Shown: positions 7,545 to 16,966 of the stretch, piece by piece
How positions within the stretch are numbered: the first letter of the stretch is position 1
Layout: each line of letters begins with the position of its first letter
Position numbers and translations under genes: made by a program
The notes under the pieces: generated by a model
What the model was told of the DNA's origin: nothing
Seen by the model: only the letters and a program-made list of their open reading frames with translations
The model's database searches: none
Assembly: GCF_009923995.1 (NCBI RefSeq)
Contig: NZ_RFSK01000020.1
Coordinates: forward strand, 1-64,000
Direction: 5' to 3'
Source of the DNA: Janthinobacterium sp.
GTDB taxonomy: Bacteria; Pseudomonadota; Gammaproteobacteria; Burkholderiales; Burkholderiaceae_D
DNA: 64,000 nt

Positions 7545-8294
7545 TCAATCCCGGAACAGATACGTAAACGTGCGGCTGACGGGCAGCTTTTCCGTGCTGC
7601 CCCGCACCAGCACCTGCATGCGCTCGGCGTCGATGCGTTCGGCCGCCTCGATGGCCTTCACGTTGACCATGGTGCCGCGGTGGATCTGCCAGAACTGCTC
7701 CGGGTCCAGGCCGCCCAGCAAGTCCTTCAGCGGCGTGCGCACCAGCGCTTCCGAGCCGGCCAGCACCACGCGCGTGTACTTGGTATCGGCCTGGAAGAAC
7801 AGCACGTCGTCGATATCGATCAGGCGGATCTGCTTGCCCACGCTGGCCTTGATCCATTTCATCTTTTCGCGCGGCGGCGCCGGCAGCGCGGCCCGCAGCG
7901 ACTGCAGCAGGTGCGCCATGTCCGCCGGCTGGCCGCCCAGCTTGTCGCCCAGGCGGGCCAGGGCCCGCTGCAGGCGCTCGGCCTGCACGGGTTTCAACAG
8001 GTAGTCGACGGCGCCCGCGTCGAACGCATCGACGGCATACTGGTCGTAGGCTGTGACGAACACCACGTGGGCCCGCTTGCCGATGCGCTCGGCCACTTCC
8101 AGGCCGGACAGGCCCGGCATGCGGATGTCGAGGAACACCACTTCCGGCTCATGCTCGAGAAAGCCGTCCCAGGCGTCGTTGCCGTTTTCCGCCACCAGCA
8201 CCACCCGGGCCTGCGGCCATGCCTGTTCCAGCAAGCCCTGCAGGCGCTCGCGCATCAGGGGTTCATCCTCGGCAATCATGATCGTCGTTTTCAT
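7545..8294 (-). CDS. LytTR-family response regulator
   Basis: A 249-aa regulator with an N-terminal receiver domain (phosphoacceptor D56 in VVFLDIRMPG, acidic pair in AEDEP, K in LLKPVQ) and a C-terminal LytTR DNA-binding domain from about residue 145 (IRLIDIDDVLFFQADTKYT to LPVSRTFTYLF). It is the output partner of the kinase gene, whose stop overlaps this start by four bases (ATGA), so the two are translationally coupled. Family members (AlgR, LytR) control surface or exopolysaccharide genes; the targets here are unknown. Confidence 0.92.
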   Translation of the reverse strand: MKTTIMIAEDEPLMRERLQGLLEQAWPQARVVLVAENGNDAWDGFLEHEPEVVFLDIRMPGLSGLEVAERIGKRAHVVFVTAYDQYAVDAFDAGAVDYLLKPVQAERLQRALARLGDKLGGQPADMAHLLQSLRAALPAPPREKMKWIKASVGKQIRLIDIDDVLFFQADTKYTRVVLAGSEALVRTPLKDLLGGLDPEQFWQIHRGTMVNVKAIEAAERIDAERMQVLVRGSTEKLPVSRTFTYLFRD

Positions 8295-9550
8295 GTGCTG
8301 CTGTCCTTTGCATTGACGGGTAACAAAATATCGGCGATGACGCCGCCCTCCTCCCCATTGCGCAGCTCCAGGCGGCCTGCCGGGGCGCCGTCCTGCCCCG
8401 CCAGCCGCAGACGGCTGCGCACGTTTTCCAGGCCCAGCCCGCCACCGGCGGCGGGCACGCCGTGCTCCGCCATGCCCATGCCCGTATCCTGCACGCGCAG
8501 GCGCAGCATGCCGTCGACGTGCTCAGCCGAAATAATGACGTCGCCGCCGCGCAGGGCCGGTTCGATGCCGTGCTTGATGGCGTTCTCGGCCAGGGTCAGC
8601 ACGATCATGCTGGGCACCATGGCCTGCGCCAGGCCGGCCGGCAAGTCCAGGCGATAGCGCAGGCGCTGGCCCATGCGCGCCTGCATCACGCGCAGGTAGG
8701 CTGCCACCATGTCGAACTCGCTCTGCAGGGGCACCTGCTCGCTGCGCATCTCGGCCAGGCTGGCGCGCAGGAAGGCGATCAGGTCGGCCGTCAGGGCGGC
8801 GGCCCGCGCGGCGCCATCCGCCCCCTGCTCGGCCAGCTGCTGCACGGCGCCCAGCGTATTGAAGAGGAAATGCGGTTCGATCTGCGCCCGCAGCAGGCGC
8901 AGCTGGGATTCGCTCAGCTCGCGCGCCAGGCGGTCGCGCTCGGCATCCTGCTGCAGCTGCAGGGTCAGCGCCTCGAACTGGCGGTTGCGCCACATGGCGA
9001 CGATCCCCAGCGGCACGATGTACAGCAGGCTCACCACCAGCAGGGCGATGCCCAGGTTGCGGGCGATTTTCTCCGGCGAGAACACCATGGGCTGGTCGCT
9101 GAAGACGGCCGCCGCGCCCATGCCCACGGCCATGCCGCCCATGCAGGCCAGCAAGATGCGCAGCAAGGGCTTTACCGAGCGGTTCGCCACCAGCGTGCGG
9201 TAGTTGAACCAGACGCCCATCAGGCCGCAAGCGAGCGAAAAGCCGATCAGGTTACTCAACACCAAGGCTTCGACCCAGCTCAGCTTGCCCGGCCACAGCA
9301 GGTGCTGCAGCACGCCCAGCGCGCTGAAGGGGATGAGCAGCTTGGCGGCCGCCTTGTAGAAGCGGGCGCCGCGGTATTTCAGCAGGAATGCACGGAATTG
9401 CTGGCGCTCGATCAATGACATGGTGGCCAGGCGCGTGCCGATACAGCGCCGGTAGCCGGCCGGCAAGGTGGCGGCGGCGCCGGGCGATTCCAGCACCAGG
9501 ATGGCGTCGTCGTCCATTTGCTGGTGCAGCTGCTTGATTTTTCCCCACAT
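8291..9550 (-). CDS. LytS/AlgZ-type sensor histidine kinase
   Basis: Membrane histidine kinase of 419 aa. After a cytoplasmic lead of about 70 residues come four hydrophobic helices (roughly 70-85, 93-115, 128-150, 166-185), then a His_kinase domain (PF06580 type) with the phosphoacceptor H227 in IEPHFLFNTLGAV and an ATPase domain with LAENAIKHGIEP (N box) and GGGLGLENVRSRL (G box). AAGGAGAAC precedes the start. It is the sensor for the overlapping LytTR regulator. No recognisable periplasmic ligand domain exists, so the signal is probably sensed within the membrane. Confidence 0.9.
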   Translation of the reverse strand: MWGKIKQLHQQMDDDAILVLESPGAAATLPAGYRRCIGTRLATMSLIERQQFRAFLLKYRGARFYKAAAKLLIPFSALGVLQHLLWPGKLSWVEALVLSNLIGFSLACGLMGVWFNYRTLVANRSVKPLLRILLACMGGMAVGMGAAAVFSDQPMVFSPEKIARNLGIALLVVSLLYIVPLGIVAMWRNRQFEALTLQLQQDAERDRLARELSESQLRLLRAQIEPHFLFNTLGAVQQLAEQGADGAARAAALTADLIAFLRASLAEMRSEQVPLQSEFDMVAAYLRVMQARMGQRLRYRLDLPAGLAQAMVPSMIVLTLAENAIKHGIEPALRGGDVIISAEHVDGMLRLRVQDTGMGMAEHGVPAAGGGLGLENVRSRLRLAGQDGAPAGRLELRNGEEGGVIADILLPVNAKDSST

Positions 9551-9985
9551 GGTGCGTTCTCCTTGATAAGTTCAGATGCATGAACGCAGTCTGGGGGCAG
9601 GATGGCCCGGGGCACAGGGGCACATGACCAGGCACGAGTTTGCGGGTACGAGCGACGATGGCGGCCCATGGTGTATGCCAACCTGTATGCCAACCAGCAA
9701 GATTGCAGAAAGAGTATTAGATTTCCTAAATGAAATCAATAATACGGCGACAATTTTCAGTCAGGCAATAGTTACATGCCGGATCGCGATTATTTTCACC
9801 TTTCTCGCCGCAAAGCGGCCGGCGCGGCCAGTGTGCCGTAGACATCGCAATATTTTTAATGGTATTGTCTACACTTGGCAAATATTGCCTCCGAGACACA
9901 TACCGCGTCCCCGCGCGGTCCTGTCCCGGCTTTGCGCGCAGCGCCCTCGATGGCGCCCCAAAACTGCTTTCCCACATACGATCCC
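9551..9985. other. Gene-free region upstream of pbpG
   Basis: This 435-base stretch shows no convincing gene: the open frames lack family features and ribosome sites. The distal half is AT-rich and contains nested inverted repeats at 9838-9889, so it probably holds the promoter region of pbpG and that of the kinase operon. Confidence 0.5.
9838..9889. promoter_or_regulatory. Interleaved inverted repeats upstream of pbpG
   Basis: GTAGACA (9838-9844) pairs with TGTCTAC (9866-9872); GCAATATTT (9847-9855) pairs with AAATATTGC (9880-9888); and GGCAA-ATA-TTGCC (9877-9889) is itself a dyad. The overlap suggests either alternative DNA sites or a structured leader. Confidence 0.4.
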
Positions 9986-10864
9986 ATGCTCAAAAAAATG
10001 TTCGCCGCGGTGCTGATGACGCTTTCGACAGCGGCCATCGCCGTGCCCTTCGGTTCCCAGTCGATACTGGTGGTCGAAGACGGCACAGGTAAAGTCTTGC
10101 TTGAAAAAAATTCCAACGTGGTGGTGCCCATCGCCTCGCTGACCAAACTCATGACGGCCATGGTCGTGCTCGACTCCAAGGCGAACATGCAGGAAGAGAT
10201 CAGCATCGACCGCGAGGATGTCGACACCCTGAAACACAGCACCTCGCGCGTGCCCGTGGGCGCCACCCTGAGCCGCCACGACGTGCTGCAACTGGCCCTG
10301 ATGTCGTCCGACAACCGCGCCGCCGCCTCGCTGGCGCGCACCTACCCGGGCGGCCCGACGGCGTTCGCCGTCGCCGTGAACGCCAAGATCAAGGCCCTGG
10401 GCATGCACCAGACCGTGATCGAGGAGCCGACGGGCTTGTCGCCGAATAACCAGTCGACGGCGGCCGACCTCGTCAAGATGGCCGTGGCCGCTTCGCGCTA
10501 CCCGGAAATCAGCCGCATCACGACGGATTCGAAGGACGTGATCCAGATCAAGGGCCGCGACGTGGAATACCACAACACGAACCGCCTGGTGGGCGCCAAG
10601 GGCTGGGACATCGGCCTGTCGAAGACGGGCTACACGAATGAAGCGGGCCGCTGCCTGATCATGCGCATCAAGTCGGCCGGCAAGTTCGCCACCATGATTC
10701 TGCTCAACGCGCGCGCCAATTCCGTGCGCGCCATGGACGCCGTCAACATCCGCCGCATGCTGGCGGCCGAAAACGGCATCGAAGAGCCGAAGGTCATGCG
10801 CGCTTCCGCCAGCCGGCATAAAAAAGCGCCGGCGAAACCGAGTAAACGCCGCCGCGCCCGCTGA
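9986..10864 (+). CDS. pbpG: D-alanyl-D-alanine endopeptidase (PBP7 type)
   Basis: Periplasmic penicillin-binding protein of the S11 class, 292 aa, that cleaves D-Ala-meso-DAP cross-links in peptidoglycan. It has a signal peptide (MLKKMFAAVLMTLSTAAIA) and the three active-site motifs: SLTK (S51-K54), SDN (108-110) and KTG in SKTGYT. The C-terminus after about residue 265 is a basic tail ending KRRRAR. The start at 9986 is chosen because it begins the signal peptide; the longer frame upstream would bury it. It ends at the 27-bp hairpin repeat shared with the convergent transporter gene. Confidence 0.92.
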   Translation: MLKKMFAAVLMTLSTAAIAVPFGSQSILVVEDGTGKVLLEKNSNVVVPIASLTKLMTAMVVLDSKANMQEEISIDREDVDTLKHSTSRVPVGATLSRHDVLQLALMSSDNRAAASLARTYPGGPTAFAVAVNAKIKALGMHQTVIEEPTGLSPNNQSTAADLVKMAVAASRYPEISRITTDSKDVIQIKGRDVEYHNTNRLVGAKGWDIGLSKTGYTNEAGRCLIMRIKSAGKFATMILLNARANSVRAMDAVNIRRMLAAENGIEEPKVMRASASRHKKAPAKPSKRRRAR

Positions 10865-10879
10865 GCGCAACTGACTGCC

Positions 10880-10906
10880 GGGGTCAGACCCGACGGGTCT
10901 GACCCC
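10880..10906. repeat. 27-bp REP-like hairpin repeat, copy 1
   Basis: GGGGTCAGACCC-GAC-GGGTCTGACCCC, a perfect 12-bp stem with a 3-base loop between the convergent pbpG and EamA genes. A second version with the same 12+3+12 design occurs at 61713-61739. It has no T tract; it may act as a bidirectional terminator or mRNA-end stabiliser. Confidence 0.7.
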
Positions 10907-10910
10907 CGAA

Positions 10911-11843
10911 CTATTTCGCTTGCCGGTTGGTCATGATGACGCCGGCGATCGTCACCGCGCCGCCCACCAGCATGGAGACGAGCACCGGCTCGCCCAGCAG
11001 CGCCGCCGCCAGCACGATGCCGAACACGGGCACGAGGTTGTTGAACACGGCCGTGCGCGACGGCCCCAGCGCCTTCACCCCTTCGTAATACCAGACAAAG
11101 CCGATCACCGTGCCGAACACGCCCAGGTAGCCGATGGCGGCCCACACTTGCCAGCCGAAGCTGTGCCACGGCACGGTCGGAAATTCCACGGCCGCCCCCA
11201 CCAGCAGGAAGGCCAGACCCCACATGGCCGCATACGTGGTGGCGGCGATCGGGCTCAGGCCCTTCAGCGCCACCCTGCCGATCAGGGTGTAGGCGGCCCA
11301 GCTGGAAATGCCGCAGAACATGAAGACCTCGCCGGCGCCGATGCCGCCGCCGTTGCCGTGCAGCATGCCAGCGAGGTCGCCGCGCGTGATGACGATGGCC
11401 GTGCCGCAGAATGCCAGCAGGATGCCCAGCCACTTGAAGGAGCCGAGCCGCTCGCGGAACAGCATGGCCGAGGCCAGCGCCGTGACGATGGGATTGAGGG
11501 CGACAAACAGCGCCGTGCGCCCCGCCGGCATGCGCGACAGGGCCGCCAGGAAGCACAGGTTGTACAGGAAGATGCCCGTCAGGCCCAGGGCCGCCGTCGT
11601 CGCCAGCTGCTTGCGGTCCAGGCGCGGCAAGCCCCCTTCCAGCTTCCATGCCAGCACGACGAGCAAGAGCACGGCCACGCCGAAGCGCCCGCTGGCCGCC
11701 GTCATGGGCGGCATCTGCTGCGCCAGCACGCGCCCCGCGATAAAGGTGCCGCCCCAGAACAGGGCGACGAAGATCAGTTTGATGTAGACGAGCGGCGACT
11801 GCACGGCGAGCAGCGGCGAAGGAGGTGCGGCGGTAGTAGGCAT
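10911..11843 (-). CDS. EamA/DMT family transporter
   Basis: Inner-membrane drug/metabolite exporter of 310 aa with ten predicted hydrophobic helices in two EamA repeats (about residues 20-150 and 165-300). Family markers include LFWGGTFIAGRVLA in the first helix and PIVTALASAMLFRERL at the end of repeat one, echoed by NLVPVFGIVLAAALLGEP in repeat two. AGGA precedes the ATG at 11843, which is preferred over in-frame starts further upstream. It is divergent from a LysR gene, a common arrangement in which the LysR protein controls the exporter. Substrate unknown (amino acids or metabolites are typical). Confidence 0.88.
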   Translation of the reverse strand: MPTTAAPPSPLLAVQSPLVYIKLIFVALFWGGTFIAGRVLAQQMPPMTAASGRFGVAVLLLVVLAWKLEGGLPRLDRKQLATTAALGLTGIFLYNLCFLAALSRMPAGRTALFVALNPIVTALASAMLFRERLGSFKWLGILLAFCGTAIVITRGDLAGMLHGNGGGIGAGEVFMFCGISSWAAYTLIGRVALKGLSPIAATTYAAMWGLAFLLVGAAVEFPTVPWHSFGWQVWAAIGYLGVFGTVIGFVWYYEGVKALGPSRTAVFNNLVPVFGIVLAAALLGEPVLVSMLVGGAVTIAGVIMTNRQAK

Positions 11844-11887
11844 GGAAAGTCCTGTGATGCCGCTTGCGCGGCGGGTAGTGTCCATAT

Positions 11888-11933
11888 ATATTAATACTAA
11901 TATCAACTCATGAAATAATGAGCAAATACTCAT
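11888..11933. promoter_or_regulatory. Candidate LysR binding region between EamA and LysR genes
   Basis: ATATTA-ATAC-TAATAT (11888-11903) is a dyad of the T-N11-A type used by LysR proteins. Next to it are three evenly spaced pentamers CTCAT-N6-ATGAG-N6-CTCAT (11907-11933). The position in the divergent promoter region fits autoregulation and exporter control. Confidence 0.5.
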
Positions 11934-11952
11934 AGCTCACAAAAGCCACGCC

Positions 11953-12876
11953 ATGACCTTCACACAACTGGAAATTTTTACCCTGGTGGCCGAACTGCAC
12001 GGTTTTTCCGCCGCCGCCGCGCAGCTGGGCATCAGCCAGTCGGCCGTCTCGCATGCCTTGAAAGCGCTGGAAAAGGAGATGGGCGTGGACCTGATCGTGC
12101 GCCACCAGGCCTCGGCCGAGTTGACGGACGTGGGCCGCCAGCTGCTGGTGCGGGCGCGCGAAATCCTCGGCCTGTCCGAAGCCATGCGCCAGGAAGCGGC
12201 CGACGTGCTGGGCCAGCGCCAGGGCACCCTGCGCATCGGCTCCTTCGGCCCCACCTCCTCCTTGAACCTGCTGCCGGCCATCACGGCGCAGTTCCGCCTG
12301 CGCTATCCGGGCATCGACCTGCGCATCGACGAAGGGGCCGACCATGAAGTGGTGCAGTGGATACGCGAGCGCAGGGTCGACGTGGGCTTCGTCGTGCTGC
12401 CCGACGAGCGCTTCGACACGGCGCCGCTGGTGGAAGACCAGATGATGGCGCTGGTGCCGCGCAGCCATCCGCTGGCGCGGCTGGAAGCGATCACCCTGGC
12501 GCAGCTGTGCGAGGGGCCGTTCATCATGTCGGAAGCGGGCTGCGCCTGCCTGATCGAGCCCCTCTTCGCCAACGCGGGCCTGCAGCCGCAGGTGCCCTAC
12601 CGTATCAGCCAGGTCATCACCATCCTCGACATGGTCAGCCGCGGCGACGGCCTGTCCATCGTCGCCGAACTGGCGCTGCCGCAGCGCCTGCGCGAGCAGT
12701 ATCCGGAACTGGTCGCCCTGCCCTTGAATCCGCCCGTCAGCCGCAAGGTGGGCCTGGCCGTGCGCGACCGGCGCCAGAACACGCCCGCCACCAACGCCTT
12801 TTTCGAGGTGGCCAGGCAGATGGCGCCGACCCTGGCGCCGCGGCGCGCCTGGCAGCGCGTCGACAAAGCTGCTTAA
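11953..12876 (+). CDS. LysR family transcriptional regulator
   Basis: A 307-aa regulator with the winged helix-turn-helix at residues 3-62 ([18 protein letters not shown], then [17 protein letters not shown]) and a LysR substrate-binding domain (about 90-295). Divergent from the EamA exporter with 109 bases between starts; it most likely controls that gene in response to the exported compound. Its last four bases overlap the end of the convergent chemoreceptor gene. Confidence 0.88.
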   Translation: MTFTQLEIFTLVAELHGFSAAAAQLGISQSAVSHALKALEKEMGVDLIVRHQASAELTDVGRQLLVRAREILGLSEAMRQEAADVLGQRQGTLRIGSFGPTSSLNLLPAITAQFRLRYPGIDLRIDEGADHEVVQWIRERRVDVGFVVLPDERFDTAPLVEDQMMALVPRSHPLARLEAITLAQLCEGPFIMSEAGCACLIEPLFANAGLQPQVPYRISQVITILDMVSRGDGLSIVAELALPQRLREQYPELVALPLNPPVSRKVGLAVRDRRQNTPATNAFFEVARQMAPTLAPRRAWQRVDKAA

Positions 12877-14807
12877 AAAGTCTCCCACTCCTCCGACGGT
12901 TCCGCCTTGCGGGCAGCTGCCCTGGCGGCAGGACGGCTGGCGATGCGCGGCGCGGCGGGCGGGCGTACCGCCGGTGTCGCGGGCCGGTGCTGCTGCGCGG
13001 GCGCCTGTCCCTCATCGAGCTTGAACACGCCCACCACCTGCGCCAGGGTGCTGGCCTGCTCCTGCAGGCTTTCGGCGGCCGCCGCCGCCTCTTCCACCAG
13101 GGCCGCGTTCTGCTGCGTCACCTGGTCCATCTGCGCGATGGCCTGGTTCACCTGTTCGATGCCGGAACTCTGTTCCACGCTGGCGGACGTGATTTCGCCC
13201 ATGATGTCCGTCACGCGCTGCACGCTGTCGACGATTTCCTGCATCGTCGCACCCGCTTCGCCCACCAGGCGGTTGCCCGTATCGACGGCGCTCACGGAGT
13301 CGTCGATCAGGGCCTTGATTTCCTTGGCGGCCGCGCTCGAGCGCTGCGCCAGGCTGCGCACTTCCGTCGCCACGACGGCAAAGCCCCGTCCCTGCTCGCC
13401 CGCACGCGCCGCTTCCACGGCCGCATTGAGCGCGAGGATGTTCGTCTGGAAGGCGATGCCGTCGATGACGCCGATGATGTCGACGATCTTGCGCGACGAG
13501 GCATTGATCGAGGTCATGGTATCGACCACCTGCGCCACCACCATGCCGCCCTTGCTGGCCACGCCGGAGGCCGACACGGCCATCTGGTTGGCCTGGCGCG
13601 CATTGTCCGCATTCTGTTTCACCGTGGACGTCAGCTCCTCCATCGAGGCGGCCGTCTCTTCCAGCGAACTGGCCTGCTGTTCCGTGCGCGAGGACAGGTC
13701 CTGGTTGCCGGCGGCGATCTCCATTGATGACACCTTCACCGATTCGCTGGCCGTGCGGATCTTCACCAGCACGGCGGCGATCTTGTCGATGAAGCGGTTG
13801 AAGGCGCCCGCGATCTGCGCCAGTTCATCCGCGCCGGCAGCGTCGAGGCGGCGCGTCAGGTCGCCCTCGCCCGAGGCGATGTCGTCGAGCGCGGCGCGCA
13901 CCAGTTCCAGGCGCTTGAGCATGGCGAACACCAGGAGCGACAGCAGCAGCGCGGCCAGCCCCGTCAGCACCACGGCCGTGACGGTGGCCGTCGTCAGCAT
14001 CGTCTGCAGGGCCTGCATGGCTTCCTGCTGGTCCAGCACCACGGCCAGCAGCCAGCCGGTGCCCGCCACGCGCGTGACGTACAGCATGCCGTCGCGCCCG
14101 CCCAGGCGCACGGCTTCGCTCCGGCGCGCGCTTTCCAGCCCCTGGATCTGCGCGGCCGACAGGGCCGCGTCGAGTTTCGACACGGGCTGCAGGCTCAGCT
14201 CCTTGTCCGCATGGGCGATGATGGTGCCGTCCTCGCCGACGAGGAAGGCAAAGCTGTGCGGCGTGGGCTTGATCGCCACCACGTTGGCGATGACGGCATC
14301 GAGCGGCACGTCCGCGCCCGCCACACCCACGGGCGCGCCCTTCGGTCCCACGGGCGCCGTGAACGACACCACCAGCTGGTGGCTGGCCGCGTCCACGTAT
14401 GGCGGCGTGAGCATCGGCACGCCCGCCTTGACGGTATCCGTGTACCAGGCGCGCGCCGTGGGATCGAAATCGGCCGGCCGCCCGGGATGCGTGAAGACGG
14501 AGCGCTTGTCCGCGTAGCCGACGAAGACTTCCGAAAAGTCACCGGCCTTTTCCGCGATCTGGAAGGCGCGCAGGGGCTCGGGCGTCTCGGCCGACATCAG
14601 CACGGACGCCATGACCTTTTTCTTGCCATCGACCCATTGCGCCAGCACGGCGGACTGGCTGTGCAGCAGCTGCTGCATCTGCTGGTCGGCCGACGCCAGC
14701 ATGCTGCCGCGCGTGGTGACGTAATTGGCGACCGACAGGGCCAGCATGGACAGCATGACGATGGCGACGCAAATGAGCACCAGCCGCGTGCGCAACGATG
14801 AAAACAT
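12873..14807 (-). CDS. Methyl-accepting chemotaxis protein with dCache sensor
   Basis: Chemoreceptor of 644 aa. One N-terminal transmembrane helix (about 8-30), a periplasmic dCache_1-like sensor (about 35-270, including [11 protein letters not shown] and [19 protein letters not shown]), a second helix (about 275-297), HAMP, and a cytoplasmic signalling domain with the hairpin tip [18 protein letters not shown]. The protein ends EEWETF, which resembles the NWETF pentapeptide that tethers the methylation enzymes CheR and CheB. dCache domains with this YTD motif often bind amino acids or amines. GAGGAG precedes the start at 14807. It is a lone receptor; no che genes are nearby. Confidence 0.9.
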   Translation of the reverse strand: MFSSLRTRLVLICVAIVMLSMLALSVANYVTTRGSMLASADQQMQQLLHSQSAVLAQWVDGKKKVMASVLMSAETPEPLRAFQIAEKAGDFSEVFVGYADKRSVFTHPGRPADFDPTARAWYTDTVKAGVPMLTPPYVDAASHQLVVSFTAPVGPKGAPVGVAGADVPLDAVIANVVAIKPTPHSFAFLVGEDGTIIAHADKELSLQPVSKLDAALSAAQIQGLESARRSEAVRLGGRDGMLYVTRVAGTGWLLAVVLDQQEAMQALQTMLTTATVTAVVLTGLAALLLSLLVFAMLKRLELVRAALDDIASGEGDLTRRLDAAGADELAQIAGAFNRFIDKIAAVLVKIRTASESVKVSSMEIAAGNQDLSSRTEQQASSLEETAASMEELTSTVKQNADNARQANQMAVSASGVASKGGMVVAQVVDTMTSINASSRKIVDIIGVIDGIAFQTNILALNAAVEAARAGEQGRGFAVVATEVRSLAQRSSAAAKEIKALIDDSVSAVDTGNRLVGEAGATMQEIVDSVQRVTDIMGEITSASVEQSSGIEQVNQAIAQMDQVTQQNAALVEEAAAAAESLQEQASTLAQVVGVFKLDEGQAPAQQHRPATPAVRPPAAPRIASRPAARAAARKAEPSEEWETF

Positions 14808-14983
14808 GGTGTACTCCTCGATTGTGATTTTTATGGTGTGAACCGGCAGCGATGCCGTGCCTGCCAGCCTACGCATTCTCACATAAAAATCGGAACATTA
14901 TCACTCAATATTCGGAATACACAACATATATTACCTTTTAGCAACACCCTCCCGGGCAGCGGCGCGCGTGCCGGGCCAGGCGC

Positions 14984-16966
14984 TCAGCCGATCACCTCCC
15001 GCAGCCCGCTGGCCCGCTGCGTGCGGCGCAAAATGGCGTCGAACAGCACGGCCTGCGTGGGCGAGACGAGGGTGAAGAAGTCGCGCGCCCGCGTGATGCC
15101 CGTGTAGACCAGTTCGCGCGCCAGCATGGCGCCGCCCTCCTGCGGCAGCACCAGCACGGTGTGGCGGAATTCCGAGCCCTGCGATTTGTGCACCGTCATG
15201 GCGAACGCCGTCTCCACGTGGCGCAAGCGCGTGGCCAGCACGCTGCGCACGTTCTCGCCTTCCAAAAAGTACACGCGCAGGGAGCCGGGCCGCGCCGGAT
15301 CGCGCAAGGTCAGGCCGATGTCGCCATTGAACACGCCCGTGCCGTAGTCGTTGCGCGTCACCATCACGGGGCGGCCCACATACCATTCGCTGCGGCGTAT
15401 CAGGCCTTCCCTTTCCAGCCGCAGTTCGATGGCCGTGTTCAGCCCCGCCACGCCCCACTCCCCCTCGCGCACGGCGCACAGGATGCGGAACGCTTCAAAG
15501 CGGTGCAGCACGTCGCGCACCCAGTCGTCGTGCTGCGCGTAGCCCTCCCCGCCCGCATTCACCAGTTCCAGGTAGGGCAGATAGCCGCCCGGCGCGTCCG
15601 CGCGGCCGCGCAAGGCCAGGCGCAGCACCTCGTCCGGCTGCGCCGTCACGTTCCACGCCAGCTGGCCGCCGCTGTCGCCGGCGAAACAGGCCTTGGACAG
15701 GTCGGGCCTGCCCGCGTTCACGGCCAGCGCCAGTTCGCCGATCGGGCCGCTGAAGCGGTGGCTGTGGCGCAGCATCACCGTCTGCTGCGCCAGCGCGCCC
15801 GCCGTTCCCGCAAAGGCGGCGGGGATGGCCACGCCGCTGGCCGCCTGCGCATACGCGATGGTGGCGGGCGTGTAGCCGCCCGCCTGCGCGTCGTGGCACA
15901 AGTCGCCCAGCACGGCGCCCGCCTCCACGGACGCCAGTTGATCCTTGTCGCCCAGGAGGATCAGGATCGCCGCGGGCGGCAGGGCGTCGAGCACGGACGC
16001 CATCATCTCCAGGTGCACCATCGACGCTTCATCGACGATCAGCACGTCGACGTCGAGCGGATTGCCCGCGTGGTGGGCAAAGGCGCGCGTATCGGGCCGG
16101 GCGCCCAGCAGGCTGTGCAAAGTGCGCGCGGCGCCCATGCGGCGCGCCAGTTCCAGCAGGGGCAGCGCCTCGCCCGCCTTGGCCGCCAGCCCCTCCAGGG
16201 CCTTGTCGATCGACTGCTTCAGCCGCGCGGCCGCCTTGCCCGTGGGCGCGGCCAGGGCGATGCGCAGCTGTTCCGGCTGCGGCGAGACGGCAAACAGCAG
16301 GGTCAGCAAGCTGGCCACCGTGTAGGTTTTCCCCGTCCCCGGGCCGCCCGTGATGATGGCCACCTTGCCGCGCAGGGCGACGGCGCAGGCCACCTTTTGC
16401 CAGTCCGGGGCGCCGTCCTTGGCCGGCTGGTCGAACAGCACGTCCAGCCATTGCCGCACCTGCGCCAGCGGCGGCTGCTCCAGCGCCCGCGCGCGCGCGG
16501 CGATCTTGCCGCCCACCAGGCGCTCGTCGCGCCAGTAGCGGCGCAGGTACAGCCGCGCGCCATCGAGCACCAGGGGCTGGCGCGCGTCGGGCGCATCCAC
16601 CTGCCACACCTGCGGCGCGCGCGCCAGCAGCGCGCACCAGGCGTCCAGCGATGCCGGCAGCGGGCCGGCCACGGCCAGCACGGCGTGCCACAGCTCTTCG
16701 CTCCAGCCCAGCAGCTGCGACGGCTCACTGGCCAGATCAAACAGCATCAGGCAGCTGTGCCCCCGCCCTTCCAGCTCGGACAGCACCACGCTGGCCACGG
16801 CCACGGCGGGGGCGTCGGGCCTGGCGCGCGACTCGCCGTCCAGCGTGGCGATGAAGCGGGCAAAGGCGGCGCTCAGGCGGCGCAGGTGGCCCGCTTCCGC
16901 GATGCCGTCAAGGTGGGTAAACAAGGCGTCCATCTGCAAGGCCTCCATCTGCGCATCATGCTGCAT
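14984..16966 (-). CDS. recD: Exodeoxyribonuclease V subunit alpha (RecD)
   Basis: 5'-3' helicase subunit of RecBCD, 660 aa. Walker A GGPGTGKT lies at residues 207-214, Walker B is seen in VLIVDEASMV, and the C-terminal helicase motifs include MTVHKSQGSEF and YTGITRARDFF. The N-terminal 200 residues are the RecB-binding region and are diverged, as is usual. It is the last gene of the recC-recB-recD operon; its start overlaps the recB stop by 11 bases, which suggests translational coupling. RecBCD resects double-strand breaks and degrades linear foreign DNA. Confidence 0.96.
   Translation of the reverse strand: MQHDAQMEALQMDALFTHLDGIAEAGHLRRLSAAFARFIATLDGESRARPDAPAVAVASVVLSELEGRGHSCLMLFDLASEPSQLLGWSEELWHAVLAVAGPLPASLDAWCALLARAPQVWQVDAPDARQPLVLDGARLYLRRYWRDERLVGGKIAARARALEQPPLAQVRQWLDVLFDQPAKDGAPDWQKVACAVALRGKVAIITGGPGTGKTYTVASLLTLLFAVSPQPEQLRIALAAPTGKAAARLKQSIDKALEGLAAKAGEALPLLELARRMGAARTLHSLLGARPDTRAFAHHAGNPLDVDVLIVDEASMVHLEMMASVLDALPPAAILILLGDKDQLASVEAGAVLGDLCHDAQAGGYTPATIAYAQAASGVAIPAAFAGTAGALAQQTVMLRHSHRFSGPIGELALAVNAGRPDLSKACFAGDSGGQLAWNVTAQPDEVLRLALRGRADAPGGYLPYLELVNAGGEGYAQHDDWVRDVLHRFEAFRILCAVREGEWGVAGLNTAIELRLEREGLIRRSEWYVGRPVMVTRNDYGTGVFNGDIGLTLRDPARPGSLRVYFLEGENVRSVLATRLRHVETAFAMTVHKSQGSEFRHTVLVLPQEGGAMLARELVYTGITRARDFFTLVSPTQAVLFDAILRRTQRASGLREVIG

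Noticed and set aside
9576-10016. Possible 146-codon gene upstream of pbpG
   Set aside because: No ribosome site, no family resemblance, and it runs into the pbpG start in another frame.
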